From: Talaromyces rugulosus
Lineage: Eukaryota; Ascomycota; Eurotiomycetes; Eurotiales; Trichocomaceae
Assembly (NCBI RefSeq): GCF_013368755.1
Contig: NC_049563.1
Span: 248,001 to 312,000 of the forward strand
DNA: 64,000 nucleotides
Direction of reading: 5' to 3'
The notes under the pieces were generated by a model. That model searched no databases, had not been told where the DNA came from, and worked only from the letters and a program-made list of their open reading frames with translations. This document shows, piece after piece, positions 23,274 through 36,355 of this stretch (position 1 is its first letter; each line of letters opens with the position of its first letter). The position numbers and the translations under genes are program-made.

Positions 23274-24399
23274 ATGCAATCAATGGCTATTACCATCACA
23301 CTTGGGCCTAATGGCCACTATCATGTCAATGATGGTTCAGGTTATGAACATGACACAAGTGCCAACTTCCTGCCAGTTTCAGGCTCGACAAAGCTGCGTA
23401 GAATGCTGCATGAAACAAATGAACTCATCGTTTGCCCTGGTGTTTATGATGGACTATCGGCTCGTGTTGCCATGCAGCTTGATTTCAAAGCCATGTACAT
23501 GGTTTGTCCCCATTTATATTATGAAACAGGATGATGCTGATTGGAAACTCTTAACAAAGACTGGTGCTGGCACTACAGCATCACGCCTTGGAATGGCGGA
23601 CCTTGGCCTTGCTCAGCTTCATGATATGAAGACAAACGCTGAGATGATCGTGGGCCTCGACCCGTACGGACCGCCATTGATTGCTGATATGGATACCGGA
23701 TATGGAGGTGAGTTACTCAGGAGGTGCTTTGCATTTCTAAATAAGTTGTTAACACCGTGATTGTTGTTTCGAATAGGACCACTCATGGTGGCCAAGTCGG
23801 TTCAGCAGTATATCCAAGCTGGCGTGGCCGGATTCCATATTGAGGACCAGGTTCTGAGCAAGCGCTGTGGACATCTGGCAGGGAAGAAAGTAGTGAGCAA
23901 AGATGAATATCTTATGCGCATCCGTACCGCCAAATTAACCAAAGATCGATTGCATTCTGATATCGTTCTTATTGCCCGAACTGACGCACTACAGCAGCAC
24001 GGCTACGAAGAGTGCATTGACAGGCTTAAGGCAGCCCGCGACCTTGGGGCCGACGTAGGCCTGCTCGAGGGCTTTACATCTGCAGAGCAGGCTAGACAGG
24101 CAGTTCAAGATCTTGCTCCCTGGCCACTGCTACTTAACATGGTGGAGAATGGTGCTGGGCCTGTCATTACAACTCATGAAGCTAAGGAGATGGGGTTCCG
24201 AATCATGATTTTTTCTTTCGCTTCGTTGGCACCAGCCTACTTGGGTATTCGGTCTGCCTTTGAGAGGATCAAAACTGAAGGGATTGTTGGCACCCCTGAG
24301 GGCCTGGGACCGCGGAAGTTGTTTGAGGTCTGTGGTTTATCGGACTCGATGAAAATTGACGCCGATGCCGGTGGGCTGGCATTTTCAAATGGCGTTTAG
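23274..24399 (+). CDS. Oxaloacetate acetylhydrolase-like protein (isocitrate lyase/PEP mutase superfamily)
   Basis: Exons 23274-23501, 23560-23707 and 23777-24399; 999 nt, 332 residues. Members cleave C-C or C-P bonds of 2-hydroxy or 2-oxo diacids; fungal oxaloacetate acetylhydrolase yields oxalate and acetate. Seen: NELIVCPGVYDGLSARVAMQ, TGAGTTASRLGMADLGLAQ, the metal-binding IADMDTGYGG, GFHIEDQ, the catalytic Cys motif KRCGHLAGK, IVLIARTDALQQHG and the C-terminal EGLGPRKLFEVCGL. Overall order and wording are close to the oxaloacetate-hydrolase/petal-death-protein group rather than to isocitrate or methylisocitrate lyase, whose motif is KKCGH. The discriminating Ser of true hydrolases needs an alignment, so 2,3-dimethylmalate lyase-type activity is possible. 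Cytosolic (no targeting signal seen). Confidence 0.85.
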
Positions 24400-26363
<1,964 letters not shown>

Positions 26364-26457
26364 CATACTTCACTCTACAATGCTTCTATTGGGAGCTAAT
26401 AATCGAGTCACTTGGTCGATTGACGATTAATATATCCTGTCTCATTCAAGACACTTA

Positions 26458-28893
26458 TTAAAGACATAATCCTGCGCTCCCTTTCGTCCATCGATACATA
26501 GAAAGAACTTCTTTTCTGAGTTTTTCGGAGTCAATCGTCGTCGAACCCGGATATCGCACACTGTACAACGTCGAGCGAAGAGCCTTTCTAAAGTTTCTCT
26601 ACAAATAAAATCAGCATATGTTGATATTATAGAAGTAAATAACATGAAGAAAGTAGAACAATACCTGAAAGTCTGTACTCAAAGTTACGACGCAGACCTC
26701 GTGAGCCCTAATTATCACCTCACATGCCTGTTCCACCGATGCATTCGGTCCGACCTGCGGCATACGATCGGCAAACAACAAAAGAACAAAACTGCCGTGA
26801 AAGAGGTATATGCCGAACAAATACGGCATAAACGCCAATTCAGGGTCTATTTCCAAGATTTCGGAAACCGCCTGGGCAGCGGCTATACCCTGGAAAGCAC
26901 ATTCTGGAAAATTCGACGACGCGATCCAGTTGCCCTCGTCTTCGAGCATGGTGATGGCGTCCCATTCGCCATGAAGCAGCACATGGAGAACATGTACGAT
27001 ATACCTGGCGTAGGCGACAGCCAGTGCCGTGCGAGTTTCAGTTGCAGTTGAGACATGCTCGAATCTAGTGTCATATTGAGTGTTGTTGTCAAATTCGGGA
27101 CTTCTTTGCGTTGGTGAAAACATTGTGCTCCCACCATCCTCAAATGCCATATTGTGTGCTCCTGGGGTTGGTACACCAGGCAATAAGGAGAAATGATTCA
27201 AGCCAGATTCTAGGTCGCAGAGACATTTTTTAATGGCGTTCAGACTTGACGTATCATCAATGACTCCTAGACGAGGGTTATTTCGACGCAGGCGAAGATC
27301 AATTATGTCCCCTAGAATTGCCATAAGTGGAAGGAAAAATTCAAATACCCCAGTTCCGGAGATAGTATTCGCCGATCCATAAACTCGAGACGATAGGATT
27401 TCAGGTGTGGCTTTCTCAATATTTTGCCACACGTGTTCGTCAAGCGGAATGAACACATGACACTCAGAGTCCAAGAGCTGTAACGGTTTATTAAAGGAAA
27501 GGGATAAATGCCTATCTAGCATGTATACCAGCCAAAATACCCTTCGCCGCTCCTCTTGCTCTACGATAACTTCAAGAGAAGCCGGCTGGTTGGATGTCTC
27601 TGAAGTACCACTGCAGATCATTGCCTCGGAATGGTAACCAAGGTATTTTACTAGACGCATTGCTTTATCTGACCACTTGACAGAGTCAGATTTGAATTCG
27701 CCCCCAGAAATAACTGTGGTCAGAAGAGTAAGAGTGAGAACATCGTCAACGGTAGGCTGAGGTTTCTTAGTGAATGTCGTCCAAGTCATGTTGGAATCAA
27801 ACCCGTCTGCCAAAGCACCTGTGAAATCACGCTCAAATCTCCATCCGCCTAATGAGAAATTCCAATTGATTAGTACAGACCAATAATTTCCAATTAGACA
27901 TTAAAGTAAAGAAATACCGGGAACACGATGCCAATTATCCATATCCCTCTGATGAAAAAAAGACAGAGATAATGAAAAGAGTTTGTTTATGATCCGTTCC
28001 CTGGATCCTGGAACACGAAAAGCATTGATATTGGCCGTGTGCGCCATGCACCAAAGTATTGTCGAAAGCAACGCGGGAGATGTAGGGCGTGGGTTTGTTG
28101 AGCTCAGAAGAGACTTCTTGCGCAAGACTGGCGTGAGTACGTAAGGCGAGTGAATGCTGAATAGAGAATTACCAGGCTCAACAAAGTATATGTCAAGAAG
28201 GTCACAGGCCTCTTCAGCCGGGATTATGTTTTTCAACGCCGGTAGGAGTGGTTCCAGGCAGGAATAGCGACAAAATGAATCAAAAGCCGGGGCATTTACG
28301 AGCGGTGTGTGTCTTGTAGAAGCGGAAAACCCAGATCTATTGAGTGCTGGATCATTCCCAACACCTTGGGAACTTTGGGTCATCCCATTTTCCCAAGTTC
28401 GCGCTGGTGCAGGCCGAAGCTCAACCGAATTCGAGACTGGCGTGTGTTGGTACACTTCGGTCTCTTCCCGGGTGCTATTTCGTTTTGCAGAGGATGCTTC
28501 TGGAGAGCGAGTATCCTTGTCCGCGATATCTCTTGCTAACATCTGTCGTTGTATCCCTTTAGATGCATTAGACCTACGTCCGCGCTTTTTGACTTCGCGG
28601 TCATATCGGCATCGCAAATGAAGATCTACGGATAAGCGTTAGCCTGGTGGTATATATTATATGTCGAGTTACATACCGAAGCAACGGCCACTAAAAAAAT
28701 GTTAGCATAAACTCCATGACTTTGAATGCCTTTTTTCAATATCTACATACCATGGCGTATCGCCGTTGCACCGAGTCCGGGCCTCGCTACACTGGTCGCA
28801 TGCCCGAGCAATCCTTAGGCGATTTCTCCGCGTGTTGGCAGAAAAGGCATTAGGTGAATCAGCAGGCTCTTCTGGGGTGAGAAAAGATTCCAT
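26458..28893 (-). CDS. XlnR/AraR/GalR-type Zn2Cys6 transcriptional activator
   Basis: Exons 28751-28893, 28677-28690, 27918-28625, 26665-27848 and 26458-26598; 2190 nt, 729 residues. The zinc cluster appears only after splicing through a 14-nt exon: RACDQCSEARTRCNGDTPC, then GRCFDLHLRC, giving C-x2-C-x6-C-x5-C-x2-C-x6-C. The rest follows the plant-polysaccharide regulators XlnR and AraR: WHRVPGGWRFERD, VDDVLTLTLLTTVISGGEFK, EEQERRRVFWLVYMLDRHLS, FEFFLPLMAILGDIIDLRLR, VHVLHVLLHGEWDAITMLED, FMPYLFGIYLFHGSFVLLLF and the C-terminal FRKALRSTLYSVR...YRWTKGSAG. Length is shorter than XlnR (about 900). It is likely a paralogue of the AraR/GalR sort; the inducer (arabinose, galactose, xylose) cannot be told. 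It sits convergent to a GH53 galactanase and upstream of a sugar-dehydrogenase-like reductase. Confidence 0.9.
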
Positions 28894-29236
28894 GATTGCG
28901 ATGTGTTGTAGCACACTTAGTTCAGAATCAACGAGTCCGGGAGATGGAGATAAAAGTGTGGAGAAGCGGGTGCGGGGAAATTATGCTTATTAGCCTAATA
29001 AAACGTAATGCCCTCCTCCTAAAGTTAAACCAGCACTGCATTACATGGGGTTTTTTTTTTCAGGTGACAAAAATATCATATTACTTCGCATGTGGAGATT
29101 CAACATGTTTACAATTATTGTGATAATTATCAAAGTTGACTATATTTGCCCAATCTATACCGTTCGCTTGAATATCACTAGTAACAATAATTGTGCTTAG
29201 ATGTAGATGCAGGAAGCAAAAAAACAAAACAAAAAG
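28894..29236. other. Upstream region of the XlnR/AraR-type gene
   Basis: 343 bp between the regulator's ATG and the stop of the aldo/keto reductase gene. It contains GGCTAA in the regulator's sense orientation (28990-28995) and a T10 run near 29050. Confidence 0.5.
28990..28995 (-). promoter_or_regulatory. GGCTAA, candidate XlnR-type binding site
   Basis: Minus-strand GGCTAA about 100 bp upstream of the regulator ATG. GGCTAR is the published core for Aspergillus XlnR. A hexamer is expected often by chance, so this is only suggestive of autoregulation. Confidence 0.3.
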
Positions 29237-30367
29237 CTATAGCTTTGCTTGTTTTGTTTTCTTCTCAAAATCATAGTCTACCCAATCGCCCAATATCCTG
29301 CGCACGCCCTGGCACAAAACGAGGTCTCTATGCTCGACTTCTTCTCGAATTTCTGTCAAAGCCGAGACATTGACTTCCTCGGTCGTAGGATCATTAGACA
29401 ATGAATTTAAACGTCGCAGAATAGCAGTGGTGGCCTTCACGTTATCTTCGATATCGTCAATAGAGCTCACTCCAACGATGGTATGAACTCGGGTCCTCTT
29501 CCCCGACGAGGATATCTTCATCGCTCTAGCAATAGAGAACCGAAGAGCCAGGTTCACCAGCGTCGACCCCTGCGACTCAACCCAATCGGAAGCTGCGCGA
29601 ACAGCCTCACGCAAACCAGTTGGCGAAGGATGCCAGTCCCCCAATTTGCCAGAAGGCACGCTTGTAGAGCGCAGTAGACCCGATGCAAGTGGACTGGAGT
29701 TGCAGATTACTGTGACGCCTTCTTCCTGCAGTGCTGGGATGCCGACGGTCTCAAGGCGTGAGTTTTGTAATGTCAGTTGCGCCCAGTTCTGCACGACATC
29801 TAGCGGTTGGTTATAGACCTGCCTGACCCGTCGAGCAACTCGCACGAGGCTTTCGATTGAATACCCCGAAATACCGATAAATCTGACCTTGCCCTGTCTT
29901 TTCAGCTCAAACAGAGAACCGACAGCCTCCACTGCTTGGTTACAAGAGACATACTCCACGTCATGGCAAAACACAACGTCTAGGTAAGCTGTGTCTAATC
30001 GGCTGAGAGATCGTGCAACCGACGCTTGAATCCATTCAGGGGAGTAGTTGAATTCATCTGCAGAGATTCTTCCCGCCTTAGTCATTAAAATGTAGTCCTC
30101 GCGAGAGTACCTGTCGCGGATTTCGGGGCTGGTGAGTGCATGGCCCAGGAGTTGTTCCGAGGGTTCGTAGTAAGGCGAAGTGTCGATAGCCCTAATCCCA
30201 CGATCAAAGGCACGCCGAATGATTTTGCTGATGGGGATTTGGTCTGGCTGGGAATGCAATTGGTAGCTGAATCCGGCGCCACCCATGATAATCGGGGGCA
30301 ATATCAGCTGGTTTTCCATCTGTGTGAGATGTGCGGGCTCGTTTGTGTCATTTTTCAATTCTCCCAT
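29237..30367 (-). CDS. Aldo/keto reductase, L-galactose or D-arabinose 1-dehydrogenase type
   Basis: Single-exon protein of 376 residues. AKR superfamily TIM barrel with an ordered catalytic tetrad: Asp and Tyr in RAIDTSPYYEPSEQLLGHAL (near residue 62), Lys in ILMTKAGR (near residue 98) and His in VVFCHDVEYV (near residue 135). The cofactor end has VGVSSIDDIEDNVKAT, and the start of the barrel is IMGGAGFSYQLH. The spacing and the FCHDVEYV segment resemble NAD-dependent D-arabinose 1-dehydrogenase (yeast Ara2) and plant L-galactose dehydrogenases. It may oxidise L-galactose, L-fucose or D-arabinose to the lactone. Chosen start is 30365-30367; a second in-frame Met 16 codons later (MENQLILPP) would also fit. 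Its promoter carries GGCTAA. Confidence 0.87.
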   Translation of the reverse strand: MGELKNDTNEPAHLTQMENQLILPPIIMGGAGFSYQLHSQPDQIPISKIIRRAFDRGIRAIDTSPYYEPSEQLLGHALTSPEIRDRYSREDYILMTKAGRISADEFNYSPEWIQASVARSLSRLDTAYLDVVFCHDVEYVSCNQAVEAVGSLFELKRQGKVRFIGISGYSIESLVRVARRVRQVYNQPLDVVQNWAQLTLQNSRLETVGIPALQEEGVTVICNSSPLASGLLRSTSVPSGKLGDWHPSPTGLREAVRAASDWVESQGSTLVNLALRFSIARAMKISSSGKRTRVHTIVGVSSIDDIEDNVKATTAILRRLNSLSNDPTTEEVNVSALTEIREEVEHRDLVLCQGVRRILGDWVDYDFEKKTKQAKL

Positions 30368-30794
30368 AATATATTGACGACAGTAACCCTTGATGTTGGG
30401 ATAAGACTGAAACTCCGCGAACCTTTCTTTTATCTGAAATCAAGTGTATTCCTCGAATCCCTCATGCAGGCGTAGATCATATTGCTGGACAACTCATACA
30501 AATTGCGAACCGGGTAATTAGCCTTCATTTCCGGGTAATTATGCGTTCAGCCAATGGGGTATTTTGAATACTTCCGGATAACGAGCTACATAAAACGAGC
30601 ATCCTCTATTTTAATTTTTGTTTTTCTTTTTTCTTACAGCGACTCATTACCAGACTTTGAATATAATACTTTGAAAGTATTTTTTATACGGCCGTTCCTG
30701 CATTGGGAATTCTATTCTAATATGGCTATCGACGACTAGGAGCGCAAGAGCACTCCACGATCCCAGCCGAAAATTTGAAGTGAAGTAGCTTCAA
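30368..30794. other. Intergenic, upstream of the aldo/keto reductase gene
   Basis: 427 bp, AT-rich. Contains GGCTAA on the minus strand (30518-30523) and a direct repeat CCGGGTAATTA/CCGGGTAATTAT at 30510-30542. Confidence 0.5.
30518..30523 (-). promoter_or_regulatory. GGCTAA, candidate XlnR-type binding site
   Basis: Sense orientation for the aldo/keto reductase gene, about 150 bp before its ATG. It lies within one copy of a short direct repeat (CCGGGTAATT). Same motif as upstream of the neighbouring regulator gene. Confidence 0.3.
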
Positions 30795-32544
30795 TTACAA
30801 GGGGTATATAAAGTATTTGTTCTCCAGGTCCGTCAGATCCAACTGCGAAATATCCACCTGGACCTTCACCACCTGCCCATCATCGTCAATTTGCTCGACA
30901 AAGCCGACGGGCGACTTGCCCTGGGCTTCCTGTTCGGCGATCCATGCTCGACGCTCCTTGTTGCGTCTCACGAGAATCCATCTGATGACAAAAAGAATGA
31001 GAGGGCTGAACGCCCAGCTGATGACAATCTGGGCGATCCACGCCCCGTAGAATCGAGGGCCGTCTTTCTCTACCCAGATCTGGGGCGAGATGATATTGGC
31101 AATGCCGTATCCGGCCATGAATAGAACATTACGCAACAGTTTCTTGGTGTAGCCGGCTGCACTGGACGATGTCCAACCCAGGGCGATAATGTAAGAGATG
31201 CCCCAAGTGTTGGCAGCCAAAGTGAGGCAAGCCAACAGGCCAATCTTTTTGTTCCAATCCACCGCGACCATGCCAATACCGCCGGCGATAGCGGGCAACA
31301 TCCAAAACAGAGCCCACCATGCATTCTTGTTGGGAAACCACCTCAGCAAGAAATAGGCGACGACAGCGCAGGCGACGGCAAAACCGGCTCCTGCGACACT
31401 AACCAAGGTCGATCCGAGATCGGACACGCCAATGGCCAAGAACAAAAGTGTTTGTTGGTAGGTCAGACTGTTGGAGAGCATCAGGGTGAACACCTGTAGG
31501 AGAAAGAGCCAAGAGATCGGGTCCTTAATGGTCTCTGTAAACTGTGATTTTTTGAACTGTTTCTGCTCAATGGAGCTTTTAGTGGATTCTTGCACCCGGC
31601 GAATGACGTGGATTTTTTCCTGTGGCGTGAGGAATTTGGCATCCACTGGGTTGCTGGGGTAGAAGAACCAGCAATAAATGGACAAGAATAAACTTAGGCC
31701 ACCGGTCAAGATCATGAAGAACTTCCAGGGCCGGATGGTGCTCTTGGTGAACAAGAGACCGTATGAAATGAATCCTGCGGGAATGCCAGAGCCCAAGCAG
31801 GAGATCCAGAAGATTGGTTGCAACGCCGCCTGCTCTTTCGGAATGAAAAACATGCCCATTGTCATTTCCATGGCGGGCACCACGCAGGATTCAACAACTC
31901 CCAAAAAGAATCGCAGCGGGATGAATCCGCCGTAGTTATGGGCGGTATCGTGAAGGAATATAAGGAGGGACCAGAAAAAGATGGCGCCACCAACGAACTT
32001 TCCGAGAGGGAGACGCTGCATCAGATAGTGGCCAGGCAGTTGGGCGACGATGTATCCTATGGATATTCAGTTGGTTTTGTGTTCTTCCGGGTGAGGTACA
32101 TTTGCAGGGATACGAACCAACGTAGAAAATAGTGTTAAGATTGTTGTATTCGGATTGTGTGAGTCCGGTCTCTTCGAAGATTCCCAGCAGCGATGCGTAT
32201 GATAGAGTAGCTTTATCGATCTATAGGCCTTGTCAGTAGAGTTTCTGACCAACCAATACTTTCAAGCCCAGCCCCGCGCTGCCCGCTCAACATGAATCGC
32301 CGTAGACACCGGGGAATAATAGCAAATCTACACTCACAAACAACAGCAAATTCGTGACGCTCAAGAGCAGCATGATCCTCCAATGGAGCTTCCACACGAG
32401 CCTGCGCTCCTCCTGCGGACCAAGCCGGTCAACCGCATCGCCGTACTGCTCCACGAAGCGCAAGGTCTCATCGGCATACCGCTCGTTGATGGCCTGGTCG
32501 TCCACGACCGCCGCTGCGGGCGTCCCTGGCTTTTCGTCGTTCAT
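30795..32544 (-). CDS. MFS anion:cation symporter (allantoate permease/DAL5-like)
   Basis: Exons 32338-32544, 32118-32220 and 30795-32056; 1572 nt, 523 residues, the usual size. Family features: a soluble N-terminus rich in acidic residues, then [19 protein letters not shown] (TM1), [40 protein letters not shown] (TM2), [19 protein letters not shown] (TM4), [13 protein letters not shown], the central cytoplasmic loop, and a second half with [20 protein letters not shown]. This is the ACS/DAL5 branch, whose members import organic anions such as allantoate, nicotinate, or sugar acids. Its position beside the galactan/arabinose-type genes suggests a sugar-acid or oligomer substrate (inference). 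Translation ends in [14 protein letters not shown]. Confidence 0.92.
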
Positions 32545-33718
32545 CGTGGCCACGGATACGAGTGCTCTGTGAGTCCATGAAAGGCTGCAGGTGCGACACG
32601 CTGTCTTTTGTATCAAGTCCGGTGGGTAAAAGTGGTGGGAAAGCACGGAATGTTACCCCCGAGCTACAGCGCTATCTCGGCCGCCCGGCGCCAAGCACGC
32701 CATCTGGCCAGTCTCGACCGTCTAGAAAACTAGAAGAATACGAGTGTGGCCCTAATAACAATGCTGGCAAAGCGTTCCAGAAGCCGGCAGGATTATTGCG
32801 ACGGGCCGCCTCTAGTCTCTACGGAGTACGTACTAGAGTAGGCTCTCTCGGGGCGGCGCCGCGTCGGCTCGCTCGGGCCATAATCCTTTCTAGAGTATCA
32901 AAGAGTGGATGATTATTGCGGCGTAGTCGTCCAACTAGATGACCCGTCGGGGCTTTTTTGTGGACAATCTTAACTTTTTGCCTGCTCCATTATTGCTTCC
33001 TTTATTCCGTCCGGACGCTGCTTAGCATCGGAATCAACGAGGCTAAGAAGGCCAATCTCGATGGCTCGCGCATGCAAGACATGCCCAAGTTCGTTCCAAC
33101 TTCCAACAAGTGATCATCTATAGTCATTATTTATTATTATTCCGAGAGGATTGGTTCCTCTTCCTTGCATCGAGCTTTTCCGCGCCCGTAACTAGCGCAG
33201 CGCACAATTGCTCCTCCCGCTGTGGATGTAACATCGAATACGGAACTAAGTACAAAGTAGCAGTAGCAGTAGAGCCAAAGCAATAATAATAATAAATGTC
33301 TTATATCTCTGGTCAATCGCGTCTAAGAAGCGCCGGATTCGCTTCTCCTATTTTCCGAATGGCTGGTCTGGTTGGTGCATTTACGGCTTACGCCCTTAAA
33401 CAAGACTGTCAACATTGCAACTCTCCTCTTTTTTTTTCTCTTTCTCTTTTTCGGCTCACGCATGTACAGGGGTATTTGCTTTCAGGGGTGAAGTCTTATT
33501 CGCAGATTTATTCGCAGATTACATGTAGCTCTAAGGAGCGTGTTGCTTTTGTGGATGGGTTGGTAGGCTTAAAACGAACAATTCACGATCAAGCAGACCA
33601 GTATAAAACGATCTTGAATGCTCGACAGCATTATTGATTGGTCCAATAAACAAGCTCTACTAGCCACGTGCAATAATTGCTGCATGCTCTTAGTAAATTA
33701 TTACCCAAGAACGAAAAA
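32545..33718. other. Intergenic, 1.2 kb
   Basis: Upstream of the DAL5-like gene and downstream of the P450 gene. Contains TACGGAGTA (32820-32828), GGCTAA (33041-33046) and AAT/TAG-type trinucleotide repeats near 33255-33297. Nothing coding could be supported. Confidence 0.5.
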
Positions 33719-35477
33719 TCAAACCGTTGCCTTCACCCTCACCATCAGCGGGTCTTTCAAATCGCTGATCCCAACGCTGACCATCTCAGGAATCTTGCCC
33801 CGAAACAGCCCGTTCGCCACATCCATCTTCTCGCCCTCGCTGCCCAAGTCAAAATCGAATTCATGCAATAGCGTGCTCATTAGCTTGTATATGTTGCTCA
33901 TGGCGATCGTCTTTCCTATGCATTGTCTGCCGCCCATCCCGAAATGCATAAGTAGACGCGATTTCTCGGCCACACTAGTATCGCTAGTCCACCGTAAAGG
34001 GTCAAAAAGATCGTGGTTCGGTCCCCAAACAGAAGGGTTATGATGAAAAGCATGGTTGCATACTGCGACAGATGTCTGGTTACGCTACTTGTCAGATATT
34101 TCATGTTCATCACGACTGAAGCAAAACCAAGGGCAACATACACCAGTGGGAATATGACTGTCTCCTATGAAAAGACCTTTCGGATCCATGATCCGTCGAG
34201 CAAGAGGCATAGTAAACACCGGGGTAAGACGAAAGTTCTCTTTCATGCAATCGCGTAGAAAAGGCAATGAAGCTTCGACTTGGGCGACTGGGTAGGCATC
34301 TTGCTCGGGCTCTAGCGATGGAAGGTTTTCCTTGATTTCGGCTACACATTTTGCCATGGCCTCAGGGTCATGCAGCAAGTGATAGAAAAGCAGCGATGCC
34401 GTGGCCCCTGTGGTATGTGTTCCTGCAATACTTTAATTTGCGTCAGTTGAACACAAGACCTCGAGACAAGACCTCAGCCATATCTTACATGAATCCAAAC
34501 GCCTCAGTTTCCAAATCAGTCTGTGTCAACCGAGCTCCAGTCTCTGGATGTTGGGCCAATATAAGGTTTGTCAATAGATCCTTGCGTTTCGCAGCGGTGT
34601 TGAAATCATTTGACTTCTCGTCATTCCGTAAAACCGAGAGTCGCGCCTGTACGCACTCGGATGCCAAGTCTGCACACGCTTGTCGTCCCTGAAATAGTTT
34701 CTGCAGGCCCTTGTGAGGCACAAAGGGAAGCCATGTCTTCAGGTTACTAGTCATTGCGGGCCATGAGCCCGTCACAGCTGCTAAAAGGCTATGTTCTTTG
34801 ACTGGAGGTGCACGGGATTCATCATCTGGCTTTTGCACATTGAAGGACTGACTAAATGCCAACTCCCCCAGCGTGTCGACGACATAGAGATGAAGGGCCT
34901 TTTTGAGATCGAATGGCCGGCCAGAAGCTGCGTATGAATAGAGTTTCTCTTTGAGGATTTTGACATTTATATCCATGTATTGCTCCATTTCCTTGACGTA
35001 GCTAATGGAGAAACCATGCGACATGTGTCTTCTACGTATGGAGTGCAACTGATCCGTGTTTTGATTAGTTTGGTATGTCGGATTTTCTAGGGCGAATTCT
35101 CTCCTTACAGCTTCATCCCTCATTCCAAACACATTTGGGTGTGCTGCACCATAGGCATCGTAGAATTGTGTCTTGGGCATCAACCGCGCCGGTGTTTGGT
35201 AAATCAACTTGATCGCACTTTCATGTGTCACGCTGAGTTTGTCCGGCCCATAACGCACAATGGGGCCGTGTTTCTCGTGCAATTTGGTCAGATAATAGGG
35301 CTGTTGTAGGGTCATAAATTGGTAGGTTTGCCACAGGTCCGTCAAGGAGGCAAGAAATGGACCAGGGTACTTTGCGAGAGGGTGTAGATATCTGTAATAC
35401 ACGATGTAAATTGCTAGGTACAGTCCTGCTGCAATTGGAATGAGTGTCCAGGTGTTCAATGATGATATTAAGGCCAT
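33719..35477 (-). CDS. Cytochrome P450 monooxygenase (pisatin-demethylase-like type)
   Basis: Exons 34489-35477, 34142-34430 and 33719-34075; 1635 nt, 544 residues. A membrane anchor (TWTLIPIAAGLYLAIYIVYY) is followed by YRYLHPLAKYPGPFLASLTD and HGPIVRYGPDKLSVT, usual for fungal P450s of the pisatin demethylase/trichodiene oxygenase kind. The oxygen-binding I-helix AGTHTTGAT is restored by splicing. The ExxR motif is CMKENFRL. The heme-binding loop is FGMGGRQCIGK, with Cys as the proximal ligand; the GMGG form (instead of GxGxR) is a normal variant. It is divergently arranged with an MFS transporter gene (36356) across an 878-bp gap. Substrate unknown. Confidence 0.93.
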
Positions 35478-36355
35478 TATGGTGAGTTTCGTCTTTTGTC
35501 TTTCTAAATCTAAATCACGAGCGATATCGTAAAGAGCAATGTTTTACAAATAACTTTTACTCGAATTTTTGAAAGGAATAGGGTTTATAAATCTGAGTAA
35601 TTAACCCAAACTTTCTTGGTTATTCACCCCCTCAACTTGGAGACGACCAAGATCGACTATTTCCCCGCATTCTTACCGGATCAATGAACCCATCCTATAG
35701 TTTTGACTTTCGTAAACATTGCAGAGACTAAACCATTCAGAACTGAGTGATTTTGCTACGGATCTTGGTAGAACAAGTCTCATTCTGTATTGCTGTTAGT
35801 GAACGATTTAATTATCATTTCTTCCCCTGTTTTTGTCTTGTTAAGAACCAGCCCCTAGCGCAATATTCATGTATATTATCAGATCAGCATGACAGTTCTT
35901 CCCTTCACCCGCGCCAAAGCACAGTGCAGACGTGATTCGCGGCCCCGGATAAGATCAAATCCGCCATGCAACAATGTCCAAACACTCTCTAACAATCCGG
36001 GGTAGCTTCTCCTCACCACCTGTAGAGCTATATACAGCTTCCGTCTAAAACTTTTTCCGGTGGCGTCCTTCCCCCGCAGGCCATCATCTATGGGTCGCTG
36101 GTTTTGCGGAGATGACTTTTTGCGGAGATGGTTGAGCTGTCAATCACCCTGGAATGGTTTAGCCAGTAATAACTGCGTTCACTATATTACGTAGCACGAC
36201 ATTTCATCTGGCGCAGGTTAGCTAGTTGAGTTTATTTAATCGCCCCTATTCGCGCATGCCGTTCTTGTTTTATCTTTTTCTTTCAGGCCGCATACCCCAG
36301 TGTTGATTGATATTGCATTACTTGAAAAAGAGCGTTTTTAGCTCATCATACCAAC
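35478..36355. other. Shared upstream region of the P450 and MFS genes
   Basis: 878 bp between divergent genes. A duplicated GCGGAGATG block sits at 36106-36128 (TTTTGCGGAGATGACTTTTTGCGGAGATGG). Candidate bidirectional promoter. Confidence 0.5.

Noticed and set aside
33296..33637. 113-codon frame downstream of the P450 gene
   Set aside because: Contains poly-T derived Phe/Ser runs and no family similarity.
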